The position numbers and the translations under genes were made by a program. DNA of 63,583 nucleotides from Comamonas aquatica NBRC 14918. Its GTDB lineage: Bacteria > Pseudomonadota > Gammaproteobacteria > Burkholderiales > Burkholderiaceae_C. Shown piece after piece: positions 52,382-62,173 of the stretch. Location: NCBI RefSeq assembly GCF_000739875.1, contig NZ_BBJR01000049.1, positions 1 to 63,583 of the forward strand, read 5' to 3'. The notes under the pieces are model-generated. The model made no database searches and was not told the origin of the DNA. It was given only the letters and a program-made list of their open reading frames with translations. Within the stretch, counting starts at the first letter, position 1. Every line of letters begins with the position of its first letter.

Positions 52382-52773
52382 ACGAAGTCCCGCTGCCCCT
52401 GTGGGCCGAGATGCTGATCGCCGCCCTGGTGCTGGGCGGTGCCACGATTGCCCTGCTGGGCTCGCTGGGCCTGCTGCGCCTGAAAAGCTACTTCGAGCGG
52501 GTCCACGCCCCCTCCATCATTGCCACCATGGGCTGCTGGCTCATCATGTGGGCCACCTTCGTCTTCTTCACCGCTACGGGCCAGGGCCTGGCCTTGCACG
52601 CCCTGCTGATTGCGGTGTTCATCGCCGTGACTGTGCCCATCACCACCATCTTCCTGATGCGTGCCGCCCTGTTCCGTGCCCGCCGCGCCGGCCGCGACGT
52701 GCCGCCCAGCGTCAGCCGCATCGTGCCCAACGAGCCCCAGCAGGCAGAGACCGAAGAAGCCCCAAAAAACTGA
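52378..52773 (+). CDS. mrpG: Mrp antiporter subunit G
   Basis: The 131-residue protein has three membrane segments and the MrpG motif LLRLKSYFERVHAPS. The C-terminal 35 residues are charged and Pro-rich. Its stop codon is the first base triplet of an ATAGC-type palindrome (52771). It is the last gene of the operon. Confidence 0.92.
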   Translation: MNEVPLPLWAEMLIAALVLGGATIALLGSLGLLRLKSYFERVHAPSIIATMGCWLIMWATFVFFTATGQGLALHALLIAVFIAVTVPITTIFLMRAALFRARRAGRDVPPSVSRIVPNEPQQAETEEAPKN

Positions 52774-52813
52774 GCATACAGCGCTTGACCAGCAAGGGCT
52801 GTATGCCGATTTC
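52771..52813. repeat. Dispersed palindrome between mrpG and crcB
   Basis: TGAGCATACAGCGCTTG followed by AAGGGCTGTATGCC and GATTTC; arms CATACAGC and GCTGTATG are complementary. It matches the family layout and supplies the mrpG stop. Confidence 0.65.
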
Positions 52814-52828
52814 ACACCTCAACACGCC

Positions 52829-53200
52829 ATGCTCCATGTGATTGCCATCTGCACCGGCGCCTGCCTGGGGGCCTTGCTGCGCTGGCGCCTGGGCCTGTGG
52901 CTCAGTGCCCCCGGCGGCCTGCCCTGGGGCACCTTGCTGGCGAATGCCATCGGGGGCTACGGCATCGGGCTGGCCGTCGGCTGGCTGGACGCCCTGCCCC
53001 AGCTGGATCCGGTCTGGCGCCTGGCCATCGTCACCGGTTTCCTGGGCGCGCTCACCACCTTCTCCAGCTTCTCGGCCGAGGTCGTGGGCATGCTCCAGGC
53101 CCAGCGCTGGGGCCTGGCCCTGGCCTGGACCGTGTCGCACCTGACCGCCTCACTGGCGCTGACCATCGCCGGCCTGGCCACGGTGCAGGCCCTGCGCTGA
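52829..53200 (+). CDS. crcB: Fluoride exporter CrcB/Fluc
   Basis: The protein has 123 residues from MLHVIAICTGACLGALLRWRLG. It has four membrane segments. The GALLRW and LLANAIGGYGIG motifs and GFLGALTTFSSFSAE, with the central sodium-site Thr and Phe box, are typical. It works as a dual-topology dimer that lets F- out of the cell. No fluoride riboswitch was recognised upstream, since the gap to mrpG is only 55 bp and contains the repeat. Confidence 0.93.
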   Translation: MLHVIAICTGACLGALLRWRLGLWLSAPGGLPWGTLLANAIGGYGIGLAVGWLDALPQLDPVWRLAIVTGFLGALTTFSSFSAEVVGMLQAQRWGLALAWTVSHLTASLALTIAGLATVQALR

Positions 53201-53413
53201 CGCAGGACCACCCTGCCCGTCCCATCCGCCCAAGGCGTGGGCCCTGCTGCGCCCGTGTCCAGGCGACCGGCTGGGCAACAGCAACACGGACAGATCCTCC
53301 AAACCGGGTGCTGCCACTGTAAATCCACAAAGCCAGCATTCATCTTGGTCTCTGGAGGGTATGCAATCTGCGAAGATCAGGCCTTGTTCCCGTGACAGTG
53401 CAATTGGAGATTT

Positions 53414-54298
53414 ATGGACGCGATGACTTCCCTGCATGAGCGCTCGCTGGCCGAAGAGCTGGCACCGCTGGATGCGCCCGCCGCCGTGCGCGACAGCGTG
53501 GTGGCCGACCCCATGTTGCCCGACGCCTACCGCCTGGCCTTTGCCGACCCCGAGTTCATGGCGCGCCGCGAGGCACGTGGCATCCGCTTCCAGCTGGAAC
53601 TGCTCAAACCCGACCTGGGCCACCAGGCCCACGGCATTGAACACACGGTCGTCGTCTACGGCAGCGCCCGCTTTGTGGATGCGGCCACGGCGCAAGAACG
53701 CCTGGCCCTGGCACAGGCCAGCGGCGATGCCGCCCAGATCCGCACCGCCGAGCGCGACGTGCGCAATGCCCAGCGCTACGAAAGCGCACGTGCCTTCGCC
53801 CACCTGGTGGCCGAACACAGCCAGCGTCAGCCCAAGGAACAACGCATCTACATCTGCACCGGCGGGGGCCCGGGCATCATGGAAGCCGCCAACCGCGGCG
53901 CGTACGAAGCCGGCGCCGCCAACGTGGGGCTGAACATCCTGCTGCCGCACGAGCAGCAGGGCAACCGCTACATCACGCCGGAGCTGTGCTTCAAGTTCCA
54001 CTACTTCGCGCTGCGCAAGATGCATTTCATGATGCGTGCCAAGGCGCTGGTGGCCTTCCCCGGCGGCTTCGGCACCATGGACGAGCTGTTCGAGGTGCTG
54101 ACCCTGGTGCAGACCACCAAGGTCAAGCCCGTGCCCATCATCCTGTTTGACCGCGCGTTCTGGCAGAAACTGTTCAACTTCGACCTGCTGATCGAGGAAG
54201 GCATGATCTCCCCGCAGGACGTCGACCTGTTCCACTTCGTGGACACGCCCGAAGCGGCCTGGGCCATCATCAAGGACTTCTACAGCCTGCCGGACTGA
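53414..54298 (+). CDS. LOG-family nucleotide phosphoribohydrolase-like protein
   Basis: The 294-residue protein has a Rossmann-like fold with the LOG signatures GGGPGIMEAANRGAYEAG (about 154-171) and FPGGFGTMDELFEV (about 215-228). The conserved Arg/Lys and Glu of the active site are in place. LOG proteins hydrolyse nucleotide 5'-monophosphates (cytokinin precursors in plants, AMP-like in bacteria). The N-terminal 70 residues extend the short plant-type form, as in TIGR00730 group II proteins. Physiological substrate unknown. Confidence 0.87.
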   Translation: MDAMTSLHERSLAEELAPLDAPAAVRDSVVADPMLPDAYRLAFADPEFMARREARGIRFQLELLKPDLGHQAHGIEHTVVVYGSARFVDAATAQERLALAQASGDAAQIRTAERDVRNAQRYESARAFAHLVAEHSQRQPKEQRIYICTGGGPGIMEAANRGAYEAGAANVGLNILLPHEQQGNRYITPELCFKFHYFALRKMHFMMRAKALVAFPGGFGTMDELFEVLTLVQTTKVKPVPIILFDRAFWQKLFNFDLLIEEGMISPQDVDLFHFVDTPEAAWAIIKDFYSLPD

Positions 54299-54344
54299 GT
54301 CCGCGCCGCCTACCTGGCGCTGGGCAGTCGCCCCTTACACCAGC

Positions 54345-54373
54345 AAAAAGCGACCCTGTAGGGTCGCTTTTTT
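54345..54373. terminator. Shared bidirectional terminator
   Basis: AAAAAGCGACCC/GGGTCGCTTTTTT hairpin between the rightward LOG gene and the leftward MFS gene. Confidence 0.92.
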
Positions 54374-54390
54374 GATGCCGGCGTCCCGTG

Positions 54391-55611
54391 TCAGTCGCAG
54401 TGGCGCTCGGGCTGCGGCGGCAGGTGCTCGGGCTTCAGGTCGTGCTGCCCCATCAGCCAGGGCAGGCGCGCGGCGCTGCCCACAATGGCCCCCACGGCCC
54501 AGAACAGGGCCGACACCCCGACCACAGTGCCAATCGAGCCAAACAGCACCGGCATCACCACGCTGGAGCCATTGATGGCCATCATGCGCAGGCCCAAGGC
54601 CTCGCCCTGGCGGTGCGCCGGGGTGATCTGGTGGATCATGCTCATCACCATGGGCTGTACCGAACCCAGCACCAGGCCCAGCACAACGGAGCAGCCCATC
54701 ATGGACCAGGCCCCCGGCATGAAGGGGTAGGCAATGAAGAGCACGCAGGCACAGACCATGGCGCCCAGCACCACCTTCCATTCACTCAGGTGCTCGGACA
54801 GCAGCGGGATCAGCACGCGGATGGCAGCCGCCGCAATCGCAAACGCGCCCAGGATGGTGCCGATCACCGAGGCCGACAGGCCGCGCTCGTGCCCCAGGAT
54901 GGGCACGACAAAGGTGTGCACGTCCCAGCACGACGACAGGGCCCAGTTCATCAGCAGCAGGCGGCGAAAGCCATGGTGCTGCAGCATGTCCCAGGCCGTG
55001 CCGGAACGCGGCGAGCTGGGAGTTGGCTCGCTGGCGTGCTCCGCCACCGTGCGCACCCACAGCCAGGCACTCAGCGGCAGCAGCGCCATCAGCAGGAAGG
55101 CCGCGCGAAAGCCGGTGGTACTGGCCGCCTCGCCGCCCGCATAGTCGATCAGCAGGCCGGCCATGAACGGCCCCAGGAAGTTGGAGACCGCCGGGCCAAT
55201 CGCCAGCCAGCTGAAGACCTTGCGCAGCGTGACCTTGTCGTGCGCCTCGCGCCCCACATGGCGCTGCAGGGCGATGATGGCGGCACCCGAGGCCCCGCCG
55301 CTGAGCAGTGCCGCCAGGCACAGCACCGGGTACATGGGGAAGATCACCGCCAGCCCGGCGCCCAGGCTGGCCGCCACCACGCTGATGGCCAGCGGGCGCT
55401 TGAGCCCATGGCGGTCCGCATAGCGGCCGGCGGGCAGCGACAAAAATACCTGGGTCAGCGCAAACAGCGCCAGCAGCACGCCGACCGCCGCCGGGCTGTA
55501 GCCCTCGCGCAGGGCCAGCAGCGGGGTCGCCATGCGCATGCCCGTCATGCAGGCATGGATGGAGATTTGCGCCAGGATCAGGCGCAGCAAGGATCCATTC
55601 ACAAGATTCAT
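54391..55611 (-). CDS. MFS transporter
   Basis: The 406-residue protein starts MNLVNGSLLRLILAQIS and has 12 predicted membrane segments. The conserved loop 2-3 motif is GRYADRHGLKRPL, followed by a second-half copy with the segment GSVQPMVMSMIHQ. The start overlaps the rmuC stop as ATGA. No substrate-specific signature is visible; it resembles uncharacterised drug- or metabolite-type carriers. Confidence 0.85.
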   Translation of the reverse strand: MNLVNGSLLRLILAQISIHACMTGMRMATPLLALREGYSPAAVGVLLALFALTQVFLSLPAGRYADRHGLKRPLAISVVAASLGAGLAVIFPMYPVLCLAALLSGGASGAAIIALQRHVGREAHDKVTLRKVFSWLAIGPAVSNFLGPFMAGLLIDYAGGEAASTTGFRAAFLLMALLPLSAWLWVRTVAEHASEPTPSSPRSGTAWDMLQHHGFRRLLLMNWALSSCWDVHTFVVPILGHERGLSASVIGTILGAFAIAAAAIRVLIPLLSEHLSEWKVVLGAMVCACVLFIAYPFMPGAWSMMGCSVVLGLVLGSVQPMVMSMIHQITPAHRQGEALGLRMMAINGSSVVMPVLFGSIGTVVGVSALFWAVGAIVGSAARLPWLMGQHDLKPEHLPPQPERHCD

Positions 55612-57026
55612 TCGTCCTCAGAATCCGCCACGCCCCCCAGGGATGGTGACGGTGCACGGCCTTGCGGCAGTGCGGCAGGCGATGCGGCCGCCAGTGCTGC
55701 CGCATCGGGCAACTCCTGCACGTCGCGCAGCTTGCGCTGGATGGCGCGGGTGCGCACGTCGACCTGCTCGAACTTCTTGGCCGCCGCATCGATGGATTTG
55801 CGCGTCGCCTCGACCACCTCGCCAAACTTGGCGAACTCGGTCTTGACCTGGCCCAGCACCCCCCAGACTTCGGAGGAACGCTGCTCGATCGCCAGCGTCT
55901 TGAAGCCCATCTGCAGGCTGTTGAGCATGGCGGCCAGATTGGCCGGCCCGGTGATGACCACGCGGCACTCATTTTGCACCGCTTCCAGCAGGCCGGGGCG
56001 GCGCATCACCTCGGCAAACAGGCCTTCGGTGGGCAGGTACATGATCGCGAAATCCGTGGTGTGCGGCGGCGCCACGTACTTGGCGGCAATCTTGCGCGCT
56101 TCGCCGCGGATGGAGCTTTCCAGTGCCTGGCCCGCCGCGGCCATGCCGGCCTTGTCGGCCTCGTCCATGGCGTTCTGCAGACGCTGGTAGTGCTCCACCG
56201 GGTACTTGGCGTCGATGGGCAGCCACACCGGCTGCGCACCGTCGCGCCCGGGCAGGCGGATGGCGAATTCCACCAGCTCGTTGCTGTCCGGCACGGTCTT
56301 GACGTTCTTGGCGTACTGGTCGGGCGTCAGCACGTTGTCGATGATGGCGCCCAGCTGTACCTCGCCCCAGGTGCCACGCGTCTTCACATTCGTCATCACG
56401 CGCTTGAGGTCGCCCACGCTACTGGCCAGGGACTGCATCTCGCCCAGGCCCTTGTGCACCTGCTCCAGCCGGTCGCTGACCAGCTTGAAGGATTCGCCCA
56501 GGCGCTGCTCCAGCGTAGCGTGCAGCTTCTCGTCCACGGTGCGCCGCATTTCCTCCAGCTTGGCCGCGTTGTCGGCCTGGATGGTCGCCAGCCGCTCGTT
56601 GAGCGTGCCGCGCAGTTGCTCGGCCGACTGGTGGCTGTCCTGGTTCAGGCGCTGCAACTGCTGGCCCAGGGCCTGCTGCAGCTGCGTGAAGTGCTGCTGC
56701 AGCTCCTGCCGGCTGTGGCGCGCCTCCTGCAACTGGCGCTGCATGTGGGCGTCCACCAACTGGCGCAGGCTGTCGGCTGCCGTGGTCTGGTTCTGGCCCA
56801 GGCTGTGCACCAGGCCCTGCACCTGCTGGCCCAGGCCGGTCAGTGCGCCCTCGCTTTTGGCCACGGCCATCTGCGCCAGCTGCTGGGCACGCTCCAGGTG
56901 TTCCAGGCGCTCCAGCAGGTCCAGGTCGGCCGGCTGGGGCCGCGGTTGGAACCAGTGCAGCAATTGCAGCAGCACCACCGCCAGCAGCAGCGCCAGCAAC
57001 ACCCAGGGCATCCAGTCCACGTGCAT
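55608..57026 (-). CDS. rmuC: DNA recombination protein RmuC
   Basis: From MHVDWMPWVLLALLLAVVLLQ the protein has 472 residues. It has one N-terminal membrane segment, a long coiled coil (about 40-190, Gln/Leu-rich) and a C-terminal RmuC nuclease-like domain with GTWGEVQLGAIIDNVL, PIDAKYPVEHYQRL and MYLPTEGLF. RmuC limits inversions and aids DNA maintenance. The downstream MFS gene is coupled by ATGA. Confidence 0.92.
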   Translation of the reverse strand: MHVDWMPWVLLALLLAVVLLQLLHWFQPRPQPADLDLLERLEHLERAQQLAQMAVAKSEGALTGLGQQVQGLVHSLGQNQTTAADSLRQLVDAHMQRQLQEARHSRQELQQHFTQLQQALGQQLQRLNQDSHQSAEQLRGTLNERLATIQADNAAKLEEMRRTVDEKLHATLEQRLGESFKLVSDRLEQVHKGLGEMQSLASSVGDLKRVMTNVKTRGTWGEVQLGAIIDNVLTPDQYAKNVKTVPDSNELVEFAIRLPGRDGAQPVWLPIDAKYPVEHYQRLQNAMDEADKAGMAAAGQALESSIRGEARKIAAKYVAPPHTTDFAIMYLPTEGLFAEVMRRPGLLEAVQNECRVVITGPANLAAMLNSLQMGFKTLAIEQRSSEVWGVLGQVKTEFAKFGEVVEATRKSIDAAAKKFEQVDVRTRAIQRKLRDVQELPDAAALAAASPAALPQGRAPSPSLGGVADSEDE

Positions 57027-57041
57027 TCCTTTATAAAAACA

Positions 57042-57119
57042 GAGCTGGCAGCGCAAGCGAACACTTGCATTCAGGCACTTTCATACCTGAAAAGCAGGAT
57101 GGACGCGCGCCACCAGCTC
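57042..57119. repeat. Nested-palindrome element between rmuC and the dehydrogenase
   Basis: GAGCTGG plus GCGC faces GCGC plus CCAGCTC. An internal hairpin TTCAGG/CCTGAA lies at the centre. It has the same outline as 24974 and 32922. Confidence 0.6.
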
Positions 57120-57127
57120 CTATTTTT

Positions 57128-58132
57128 TCACACTGCCCAGCGCACAGCACGCGCGGCGGCATCCGGCGTATTCACCGGGGTCAACGGCGCCTGGCCGCCC
57201 AGCACGGCCACCAGGTTGTCGGCCGCCAACCGACCCATGGCGCGGCGCGTGGCCACGGTGGCGCTGGCGATGTGCGGGGTCAGCACCACATTCGGCACCG
57301 TCAGCAGCGCGGGGTGGACCGAGGGCTCGCCCTCGAACACGTCCAGGCCGGCGGCAGCAATCTGGCCGGCCTTCAGGGCCTGGGCCAGGGCAGCGTCGTC
57401 CACAATCCCACCGCGCGCGATGTTGATCAGCGTGGCCGTGGGCTGCATCTGCGCCAGTTCGGCCGCACCGATGGTGTGGTGGTTTTCGGCCGTGTACGGC
57501 AGCACCAGCACCACGTGATCGGCCGTGCGCAGCAGTTCGTCCTTGCTCACATACCGCGCCTTGCATTCGGCCTCCAGCGCGGGCGACAGGCGCGAGCGGT
57601 TGTGATAGACCACGTTCATGCCAAAGCCGTGCGCGCCGCGCTTGGCAATGCCCTGGCCGATGCGCCCCATGCCGATGATGCCCAGCGTGCTGCCGTGCAC
57701 CTCGGCCCCGGCGAACATGTCGTAGCTCCATTTGGTCCACCGGCCGGCGCGCAGGTAGTGCTCGCTCTCCGTCACGCGCCGGGCGGTGGCCATCAGCAGG
57801 GCAAAGCCGAAGTCGGCCGTGGTCTCGGTCAGCACATCGGGTGCGTTCGTGCCTTGCACCCCGGCCTGGGCCATGGCGGCCACGTCGAAGTTGTTGAAGC
57901 CCACGGCCATGTTGGCCACCACCTTGAGCTGCGGGCAGGCGGCCAGCAGGGCCGCATCGATGCGCTCGGAGCCGGTGGTCAGCACGCCGTCCTGGCCCTG
58001 CAGCTGGGCAGCCAGCTGCGCGGGCGACCAAACGGTGTCCGCCGCGTTGGTCGTGACGTCAAAGTGCTGCTGCAAAAAGGCCACGACCTGGGGGTCGATG
58101 GCGCGGGCGATGAAGATTTTGCGACGCGACAT
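57128..58132 (-). CDS. 2-hydroxyacid dehydrogenase (glyoxylate/hydroxypyruvate reductase type)
   Basis: This 334-residue D-2-hydroxyacid dehydrogenase has the NAD(P) site GIIGMGRIGQGIAKR (about 154-168). Catalytic residues are Arg in NIARGGIVDD, Glu in DVFEGEPSVHP and His in PHIASAT. The segment VANMAVGFNNFDV is typical of GhrB/GyaR-type reductases. It reduces glyoxylate or hydroxypyruvate. The gene ends 3 bp from nhaD and could be co-transcribed with it. Confidence 0.88.
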   Translation of the reverse strand: MSRRKIFIARAIDPQVVAFLQQHFDVTTNAADTVWSPAQLAAQLQGQDGVLTTGSERIDAALLAACPQLKVVANMAVGFNNFDVAAMAQAGVQGTNAPDVLTETTADFGFALLMATARRVTESEHYLRAGRWTKWSYDMFAGAEVHGSTLGIIGMGRIGQGIAKRGAHGFGMNVVYHNRSRLSPALEAECKARYVSKDELLRTADHVVLVLPYTAENHHTIGAAELAQMQPTATLINIARGGIVDDAALAQALKAGQIAAAGLDVFEGEPSVHPALLTVPNVVLTPHIASATVATRRAMGRLAADNLVAVLGGQAPLTPVNTPDAAARAVRWAV

Positions 58133-58135
58133 GGC

Positions 58136-59545
58136 TTAGAGGAACCAGATGTAAGTCATCACCACAAACAGTGGGATCAGGATGGCCGTGGACCACAGCA
58201 TGTAGCCGAAGAAGCTCGGCATGCGCACGCCGCGGTCTTCGGCAATCGCCTTGACCATGAGGTTGGGCGCATTGCCGATGTAGGAGTTGGCCCCCATGAA
58301 CACGGCCCCCGCCGAGATGGCCACCAGCGTCGGCGCCAGGGCCGTCATCAGCGCAGCCGGATCGCCGCCCGCGGTGTTGAAGAACACCAGGTAGGTCGGC
58401 GCGTTGTCCAGGAAGGACGACAGCGCCCCCGTGGCCCAGAAGTACATGGCGGTGTTGGGCGTGCCGTCGGGGTTGGTCACCGCACGCACGATGGCACCGA
58501 ACGGACCGTCCACACCCGCCTTGAGCATGGCGATGACGGGGATGATGGTCAGGAAGATGCCGGCGAACAGCTTGGCCACCTCCTGCATGGGGCCCCAGCC
58601 GAACTGGTTGTCGTCATGCACCTGCTTGGGCGTCAGCGCCAGCGACAGCAGTGCCACCCCGATCAGGCCGATATCGCGCACCAAGCCGGGCAGGCCGACT
58701 TCGGTGCCCAGGATGTCGAAGGCCACCGCGCTTTTCCACATGCCGCTCAGCAGCACCAGGCCGACCACCGCGCCCAGCAGGGCAAAGTTCAGCTTGCCGT
58801 CAAAGCCCAGGGGCTCGCGCGTCGCCTGCGCAGGCTGCGCCACGGCGCCGTCGCCACGTGCCATCCAGCAGTCCAGCACAAAGAACACCGCCAGCAGCAC
58901 GCCGATCAGGAACAGGGCCTGGGGCCAGATATGCAGCAGGGTCCAGCTGAAGTCCACGCCCTTCAGAAAGCCCAGGAACAGCGGCGGATCGCCCAGGGGC
59001 GTCAGTGAGCCGCCCGCATTCGAGACAATGAAGATGAAGAACACCACGATGTGCACCACCTTGCTGCGGTGGGCATTGGCGCGGATCAGCGGGCGAATTA
59101 GCAGCATGGAGGCGCCCGTCGTGCCCATGAAACTGGCCAGCACCGCGCCCAGCGCCAGGATGGCCGTGTTCAGCAGCGGCGTGCCCGTCAGGCTGCCGCG
59201 GATGTAGATGCCACCGGCCACCACGTACAGCGCCGTCAGCAGGATGACGAAGGGCAGGTACTCCGCCAGCAGCGCATGCACAAAGCTGACCGCCGCCGCG
59301 CCCGCCCCGTGCATGAGCACCAGGGGCACCAGGAACGCCAGGGCCCACGCGGTGGTGATCTTGCCGAAATGGTGGTGCCAGATGCTGGGCAGCAGCAAGG
59401 GCATCAGGGCAATCGACAGCAGCAGGCCGGCAAAGGGCACGGCCCACCACAGGGCCAGGCTGGCGCCGTCCAGTTCGGCCGCCTGGGCCAGGGCGGGCAA
59501 GGCCGCCATACAGCCTGCCACGAGGGCAGCGCGCGCATATTTCAT
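58136..59545 (-). CDS. nhaD: Sodium:proton antiporter NhaD
   Basis: From [22 protein letters not shown] the protein has 469 residues. A signal-like first segment is followed by about 12 membrane helices of the ion-transporter superfamily. Conserved parts are [20 protein letters not shown] and [18 protein letters not shown], which carry the polar residues of the NhaD site. It exchanges Na+ or Li+ for H+. The start overlaps pncB as ATGA. Together with the Mrp operon this gives two Na+/H+ systems in the window. Confidence 0.9.
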   Translation of the reverse strand: MKYARAALVAGCMAALPALAQAAELDGASLALWWAVPFAGLLLSIALMPLLLPSIWHHHFGKITTAWALAFLVPLVLMHGAGAAAVSFVHALLAEYLPFVILLTALYVVAGGIYIRGSLTGTPLLNTAILALGAVLASFMGTTGASMLLIRPLIRANAHRSKVVHIVVFFIFIVSNAGGSLTPLGDPPLFLGFLKGVDFSWTLLHIWPQALFLIGVLLAVFFVLDCWMARGDGAVAQPAQATREPLGFDGKLNFALLGAVVGLVLLSGMWKSAVAFDILGTEVGLPGLVRDIGLIGVALLSLALTPKQVHDDNQFGWGPMQEVAKLFAGIFLTIIPVIAMLKAGVDGPFGAIVRAVTNPDGTPNTAMYFWATGALSSFLDNAPTYLVFFNTAGGDPAALMTALAPTLVAISAGAVFMGANSYIGNAPNLMVKAIAEDRGVRMPSFFGYMLWSTAILIPLFVVMTYIWFL

Positions 59546-60756
59546 TCTTTGGTCTCCTCGGGAATCTCGAACACCTGGCGCAGATAGGCCAGGTATTTCT
59601 TGTCTTCGCACATGCTCTTGCCCGGCGTGTCGGACAGCTTGGCCACCGGCTGGCCGTTGCAGCGCGTCATCTTGATGACCACCTGCAGCGGCGCGTAGCC
59701 CAGGTCGTTGGTCAGGTTGGTGCCGATGCCGAAGGCCAGCTGGCAGCGGCCATGGAAGCGCTGGTACAGCTCGATGGTGCGCGGCACGGTCAGCGCATCG
59801 CTGAAGATCAGCGTCTTGTTCAGCGGATCGACGCGGTGGTTGCGGTAGTGCTGCAGCAAGCGTTCGCCCCAGGCGAACGGGTCGCCGCTGTCGTGGCGCG
59901 CGCCGTCGAACAGCTTGCAGAAATACAGGTCAAAGTCGCGCAGGAAGGCACTCATGCCATACACGTCGGACAGGGCGATGCCCAGATCGCCCCGGTACTC
60001 CTTGGCCCAGGACTCGAAGCCGAAGACCTGGCTGTCCCGCAGGCGCGGGCCCAGGGCCTGGCAGGCCTGCAAGAACTCGTGCGCCATGGTGCCCAGCGGG
60101 GTGATGCCCAGGCGCATGGCATACAGCACGTTGCTGGTGCCCGCAAACTGCCCGGGACCATGGCCCGGGGCCGGACGCTGGTTGCCTGTGCCCAGCTTGC
60201 CGCACAGCACGCGCAGCACCTCTTCGTGCCAGGCGCGGCTGAAGCGCCGGCGCGTGCCGTAGTCGGCAATCTTCAAGCCCTCCAGGCCGTCACCCCGCAG
60301 CAGGCGGATCTTTTCATCGAGGCGGCGGCGCCCCTCCAGAAAGTCGGGCACGGGCTGGGTGTTGCGGAAGTACACCTCGTTGACGATGGCCAGCACCGGG
60401 ATCTCGAACGGAATCACGTGCAGCCACGGGCCGCGGATGGCGATGTCGATCTCGCCATTGCTTTGCGGGGTGATGGTGATGTACTTCTCGTTCAGCTTGA
60501 ACAGGCTGAGGAAGTCGACAAAGTCGCTCTTGATGAAGCGCAGCGAGCGCAGGTAGGCCAGCTCGGCATCCTGGAAGCGTAGCTGGCACAGGGCCCGGAT
60601 TTCGTCCCGGATTTCCTGCACATAGGGCACCAGCTGCACCCCGGGGTTGCGGCACTTGAACTTGTACTCCACCTGAGCCCCGGGAAACTGGTGCAGCACC
60701 GCCTGCATCATGGTGAACTTATACAGGTCGGTATCAAGCAGACTGGTAATGATCAT
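59542..60756 (-). CDS. pncB: Nicotinate phosphoribosyltransferase
   Basis: From [21 protein letters not shown] the protein has 404 residues, the usual length. Signature segments are [30 protein letters not shown], the active-site His region TMAHEFLQ and [12 protein letters not shown]. It makes nicotinate mononucleotide from nicotinate and PRPP in the NAD salvage pathway. Longer in-frame starts lack sequence character and are not favoured. Confidence 0.94.
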   Translation of the reverse strand: MIITSLLDTDLYKFTMMQAVLHQFPGAQVEYKFKCRNPGVQLVPYVQEIRDEIRALCQLRFQDAELAYLRSLRFIKSDFVDFLSLFKLNEKYITITPQSNGEIDIAIRGPWLHVIPFEIPVLAIVNEVYFRNTQPVPDFLEGRRRLDEKIRLLRGDGLEGLKIADYGTRRRFSRAWHEEVLRVLCGKLGTGNQRPAPGHGPGQFAGTSNVLYAMRLGITPLGTMAHEFLQACQALGPRLRDSQVFGFESWAKEYRGDLGIALSDVYGMSAFLRDFDLYFCKLFDGARHDSGDPFAWGERLLQHYRNHRVDPLNKTLIFSDALTVPRTIELYQRFHGRCQLAFGIGTNLTNDLGYAPLQVVIKMTRCNGQPVAKLSDTPGKSMCEDKKYLAYLRQVFEIPEETKE

Positions 60757-60894
60757 GGCGTGCGGCGCAAGGGCGAAAGCCACAGTGTAGGCCAATCCCT
60801 GGCCTGGCTGCGGCAGAACATCTGCACCAAAACCCACGTTTGCGCTTGATGCACAGGCGCAGACTGCTATCGAATTCAAGGATGCTGGCAACGC

Positions 60895-61347
60895 TTAGGC
60901 GGCCAACGGCTCCAGGGCGGCGCGCAAGACGGCAGGCAAGGCGCAAGGCCGCCGCGAGGCCTTGTCCACATACACATGCACGAAATGCCCCACGGCCGCG
61001 GCCATCTCCTCCCCCTGGGCGAACAGACCGATTTCATAGCGCACGCTGCTGTTGCCCAGCTGGCTGACACGCAGCCCGGCTTGCACAGTCTGCGGAAAAG
61101 CCAGCGGGGCAAAGTAGTTGCACTGGGTCTCAATCACCAAGCCGATTGTGCTGCCGTGGTGGATGTCCAGCGCCCCCTGCTCGATGAGGTAGGCGTTCAC
61201 GGCGGTATCGAACCAGCTGTAATACACCACGTTGTTGACATGGCCGTACACGTCGTTGTCCGACCACCGGGTGGGGATGTCGCGAAAGACCCGGAACGCC
61301 GTGCGGGGCAAGGGCGCGGGCCGAGGGAGTTGGGGCTTGCTGGTCAT
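60895..61347 (-). CDS. Acyl-CoA thioesterase, 4HBT hotdog fold
   Basis: The 150-residue protein starts MTSKPQLPRPAPLPRTAF. The hotdog-fold active-site motif is WSDNDVYGHVNNVVYYSWFDTAV, where Asp and the VNN helix match the YbgC/FadM type of 4-hydroxybenzoyl-CoA thioesterases. It hydrolyses acyl-CoA of unknown chain. It is divergent from the phasin gene. Confidence 0.88.
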   Translation of the reverse strand: MTSKPQLPRPAPLPRTAFRVFRDIPTRWSDNDVYGHVNNVVYYSWFDTAVNAYLIEQGALDIHHGSTIGLVIETQCNYFAPLAFPQTVQAGLRVSQLGNSSVRYEIGLFAQGEEMAAAVGHFVHVYVDKASRRPCALPAVLRAALEPLAA

Positions 61348-61460
61348 AGACCGTGATTGTGCAAACGCCCGGCCCCGGCAGCCGCCCTGGAGGTGACAGA
61401 CTCGGGTAAACACCCAGAAAAACAGCCAGTTACAGGAAAGGTGGCCGTTCATACATTTTT

Positions 61461-61535
61461 TTGCTGCATTGCACAAAAAAGTGCTTGCACCAATGTGAAG
61501 CTTGCTTAAAAATACATCCATGCTGCGCTGCAACA
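61461..61535. promoter_or_regulatory. Two TGC-rich boxes ahead of the phasin gene
   Basis: TTGCTGCATTGCACA (61461-61475) and ATGCTGCGCTGCAACA (61520-61535) share CTGC-N3-GCA. This resembles CTGC-N3/4-GCAG, described for PhaR, the polyhydroxyalkanoate-responsive repressor of phasins. A TTAAAAAT -10-like tract lies between them. Confidence 0.5.
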
Positions 61536-61594
61536 TAGAGTTTGAAGCTTCAGGTGCAGCTGCACTCCCCCTTTTCATCAGTAAGGAGATCACC

Positions 61595-62149
61595 ATGGCA
61601 CTCACACCTGAGCAACTCATCGCTACCCACAAGGCCAACCTGGAAACCCTGTTCGGCCTGACCACCAAAGCCTTCGAAGGCGTGGAAAAGATTGTGGAAC
61701 TGAACGTGGCCGCTTCGCGCGCCGCCCTGACCGAAGCCGCCAACCACACCCAGGCCCTGCTGAACGTCAAGGACGCACAAGAGCTGCTGGCGCTGCAAAG
61801 CAGCCTGTTCCAGCCTCTGGCCGAAAAGACCGCGGCCTACAACCGCCACCTGTACAACATCGCCACCAGCACCAGCACCGAACTGAGCAAGACGCTGGAA
61901 GCCAAGGCTGGCGAGTTCCAGCAAGGCTTCAACAACCTGGTGGAATCGACCGCCAAGAACGCCCCTGCCGGTTCCGAAACCGCCGTGGCCGTGATGAAGA
62001 GCGCCGTGTCTGCCGCCAACAACGCCTTCGAAAGCGTGCAAAAAGCGGTCAAGCAAGCCTCCGATCTGGCCGAAGCCAACCTGAAGGCCGTGTCCGCCAC
62101 CGCCGCTTCGGCCACGCAGGCCGCCGCGACCAGCAGCCGTAAAAGCTGA
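61595..62149 (+). CDS. phaP: Phasin (polyhydroxyalkanoate granule-associated protein)
   Basis: From [22 protein letters not shown] the protein has 184 residues after a strong TAAGGAG. It is all-helical and amphipathic, with [22 protein letters not shown], the phasin_2 signature. The tail is Ala/Thr/Ser-rich. It coats polyhydroxybutyrate granules. The gene is preceded by PhaR-like boxes and followed by a predicted sRNA region. Confidence 0.92.
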   Translation: MALTPEQLIATHKANLETLFGLTTKAFEGVEKIVELNVAASRAALTEAANHTQALLNVKDAQELLALQSSLFQPLAEKTAAYNRHLYNIATSTSTELSKTLEAKAGEFQQGFNNLVESTAKNAPAGSETAVAVMKSAVSAANNAFESVQKAVKQASDLAEANLKAVSATAASATQAAATSSRKS

Positions 62150-62173
62150 TTTGCAAAGACTTTGATCCATCAT

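Noticed and set aside
52774-52828. Fluoride riboswitch upstream of crcB
   Set aside because: The 55-bp gap is almost filled by a dispersed palindrome and lacks the conserved crcB-motif pseudoknot bases.
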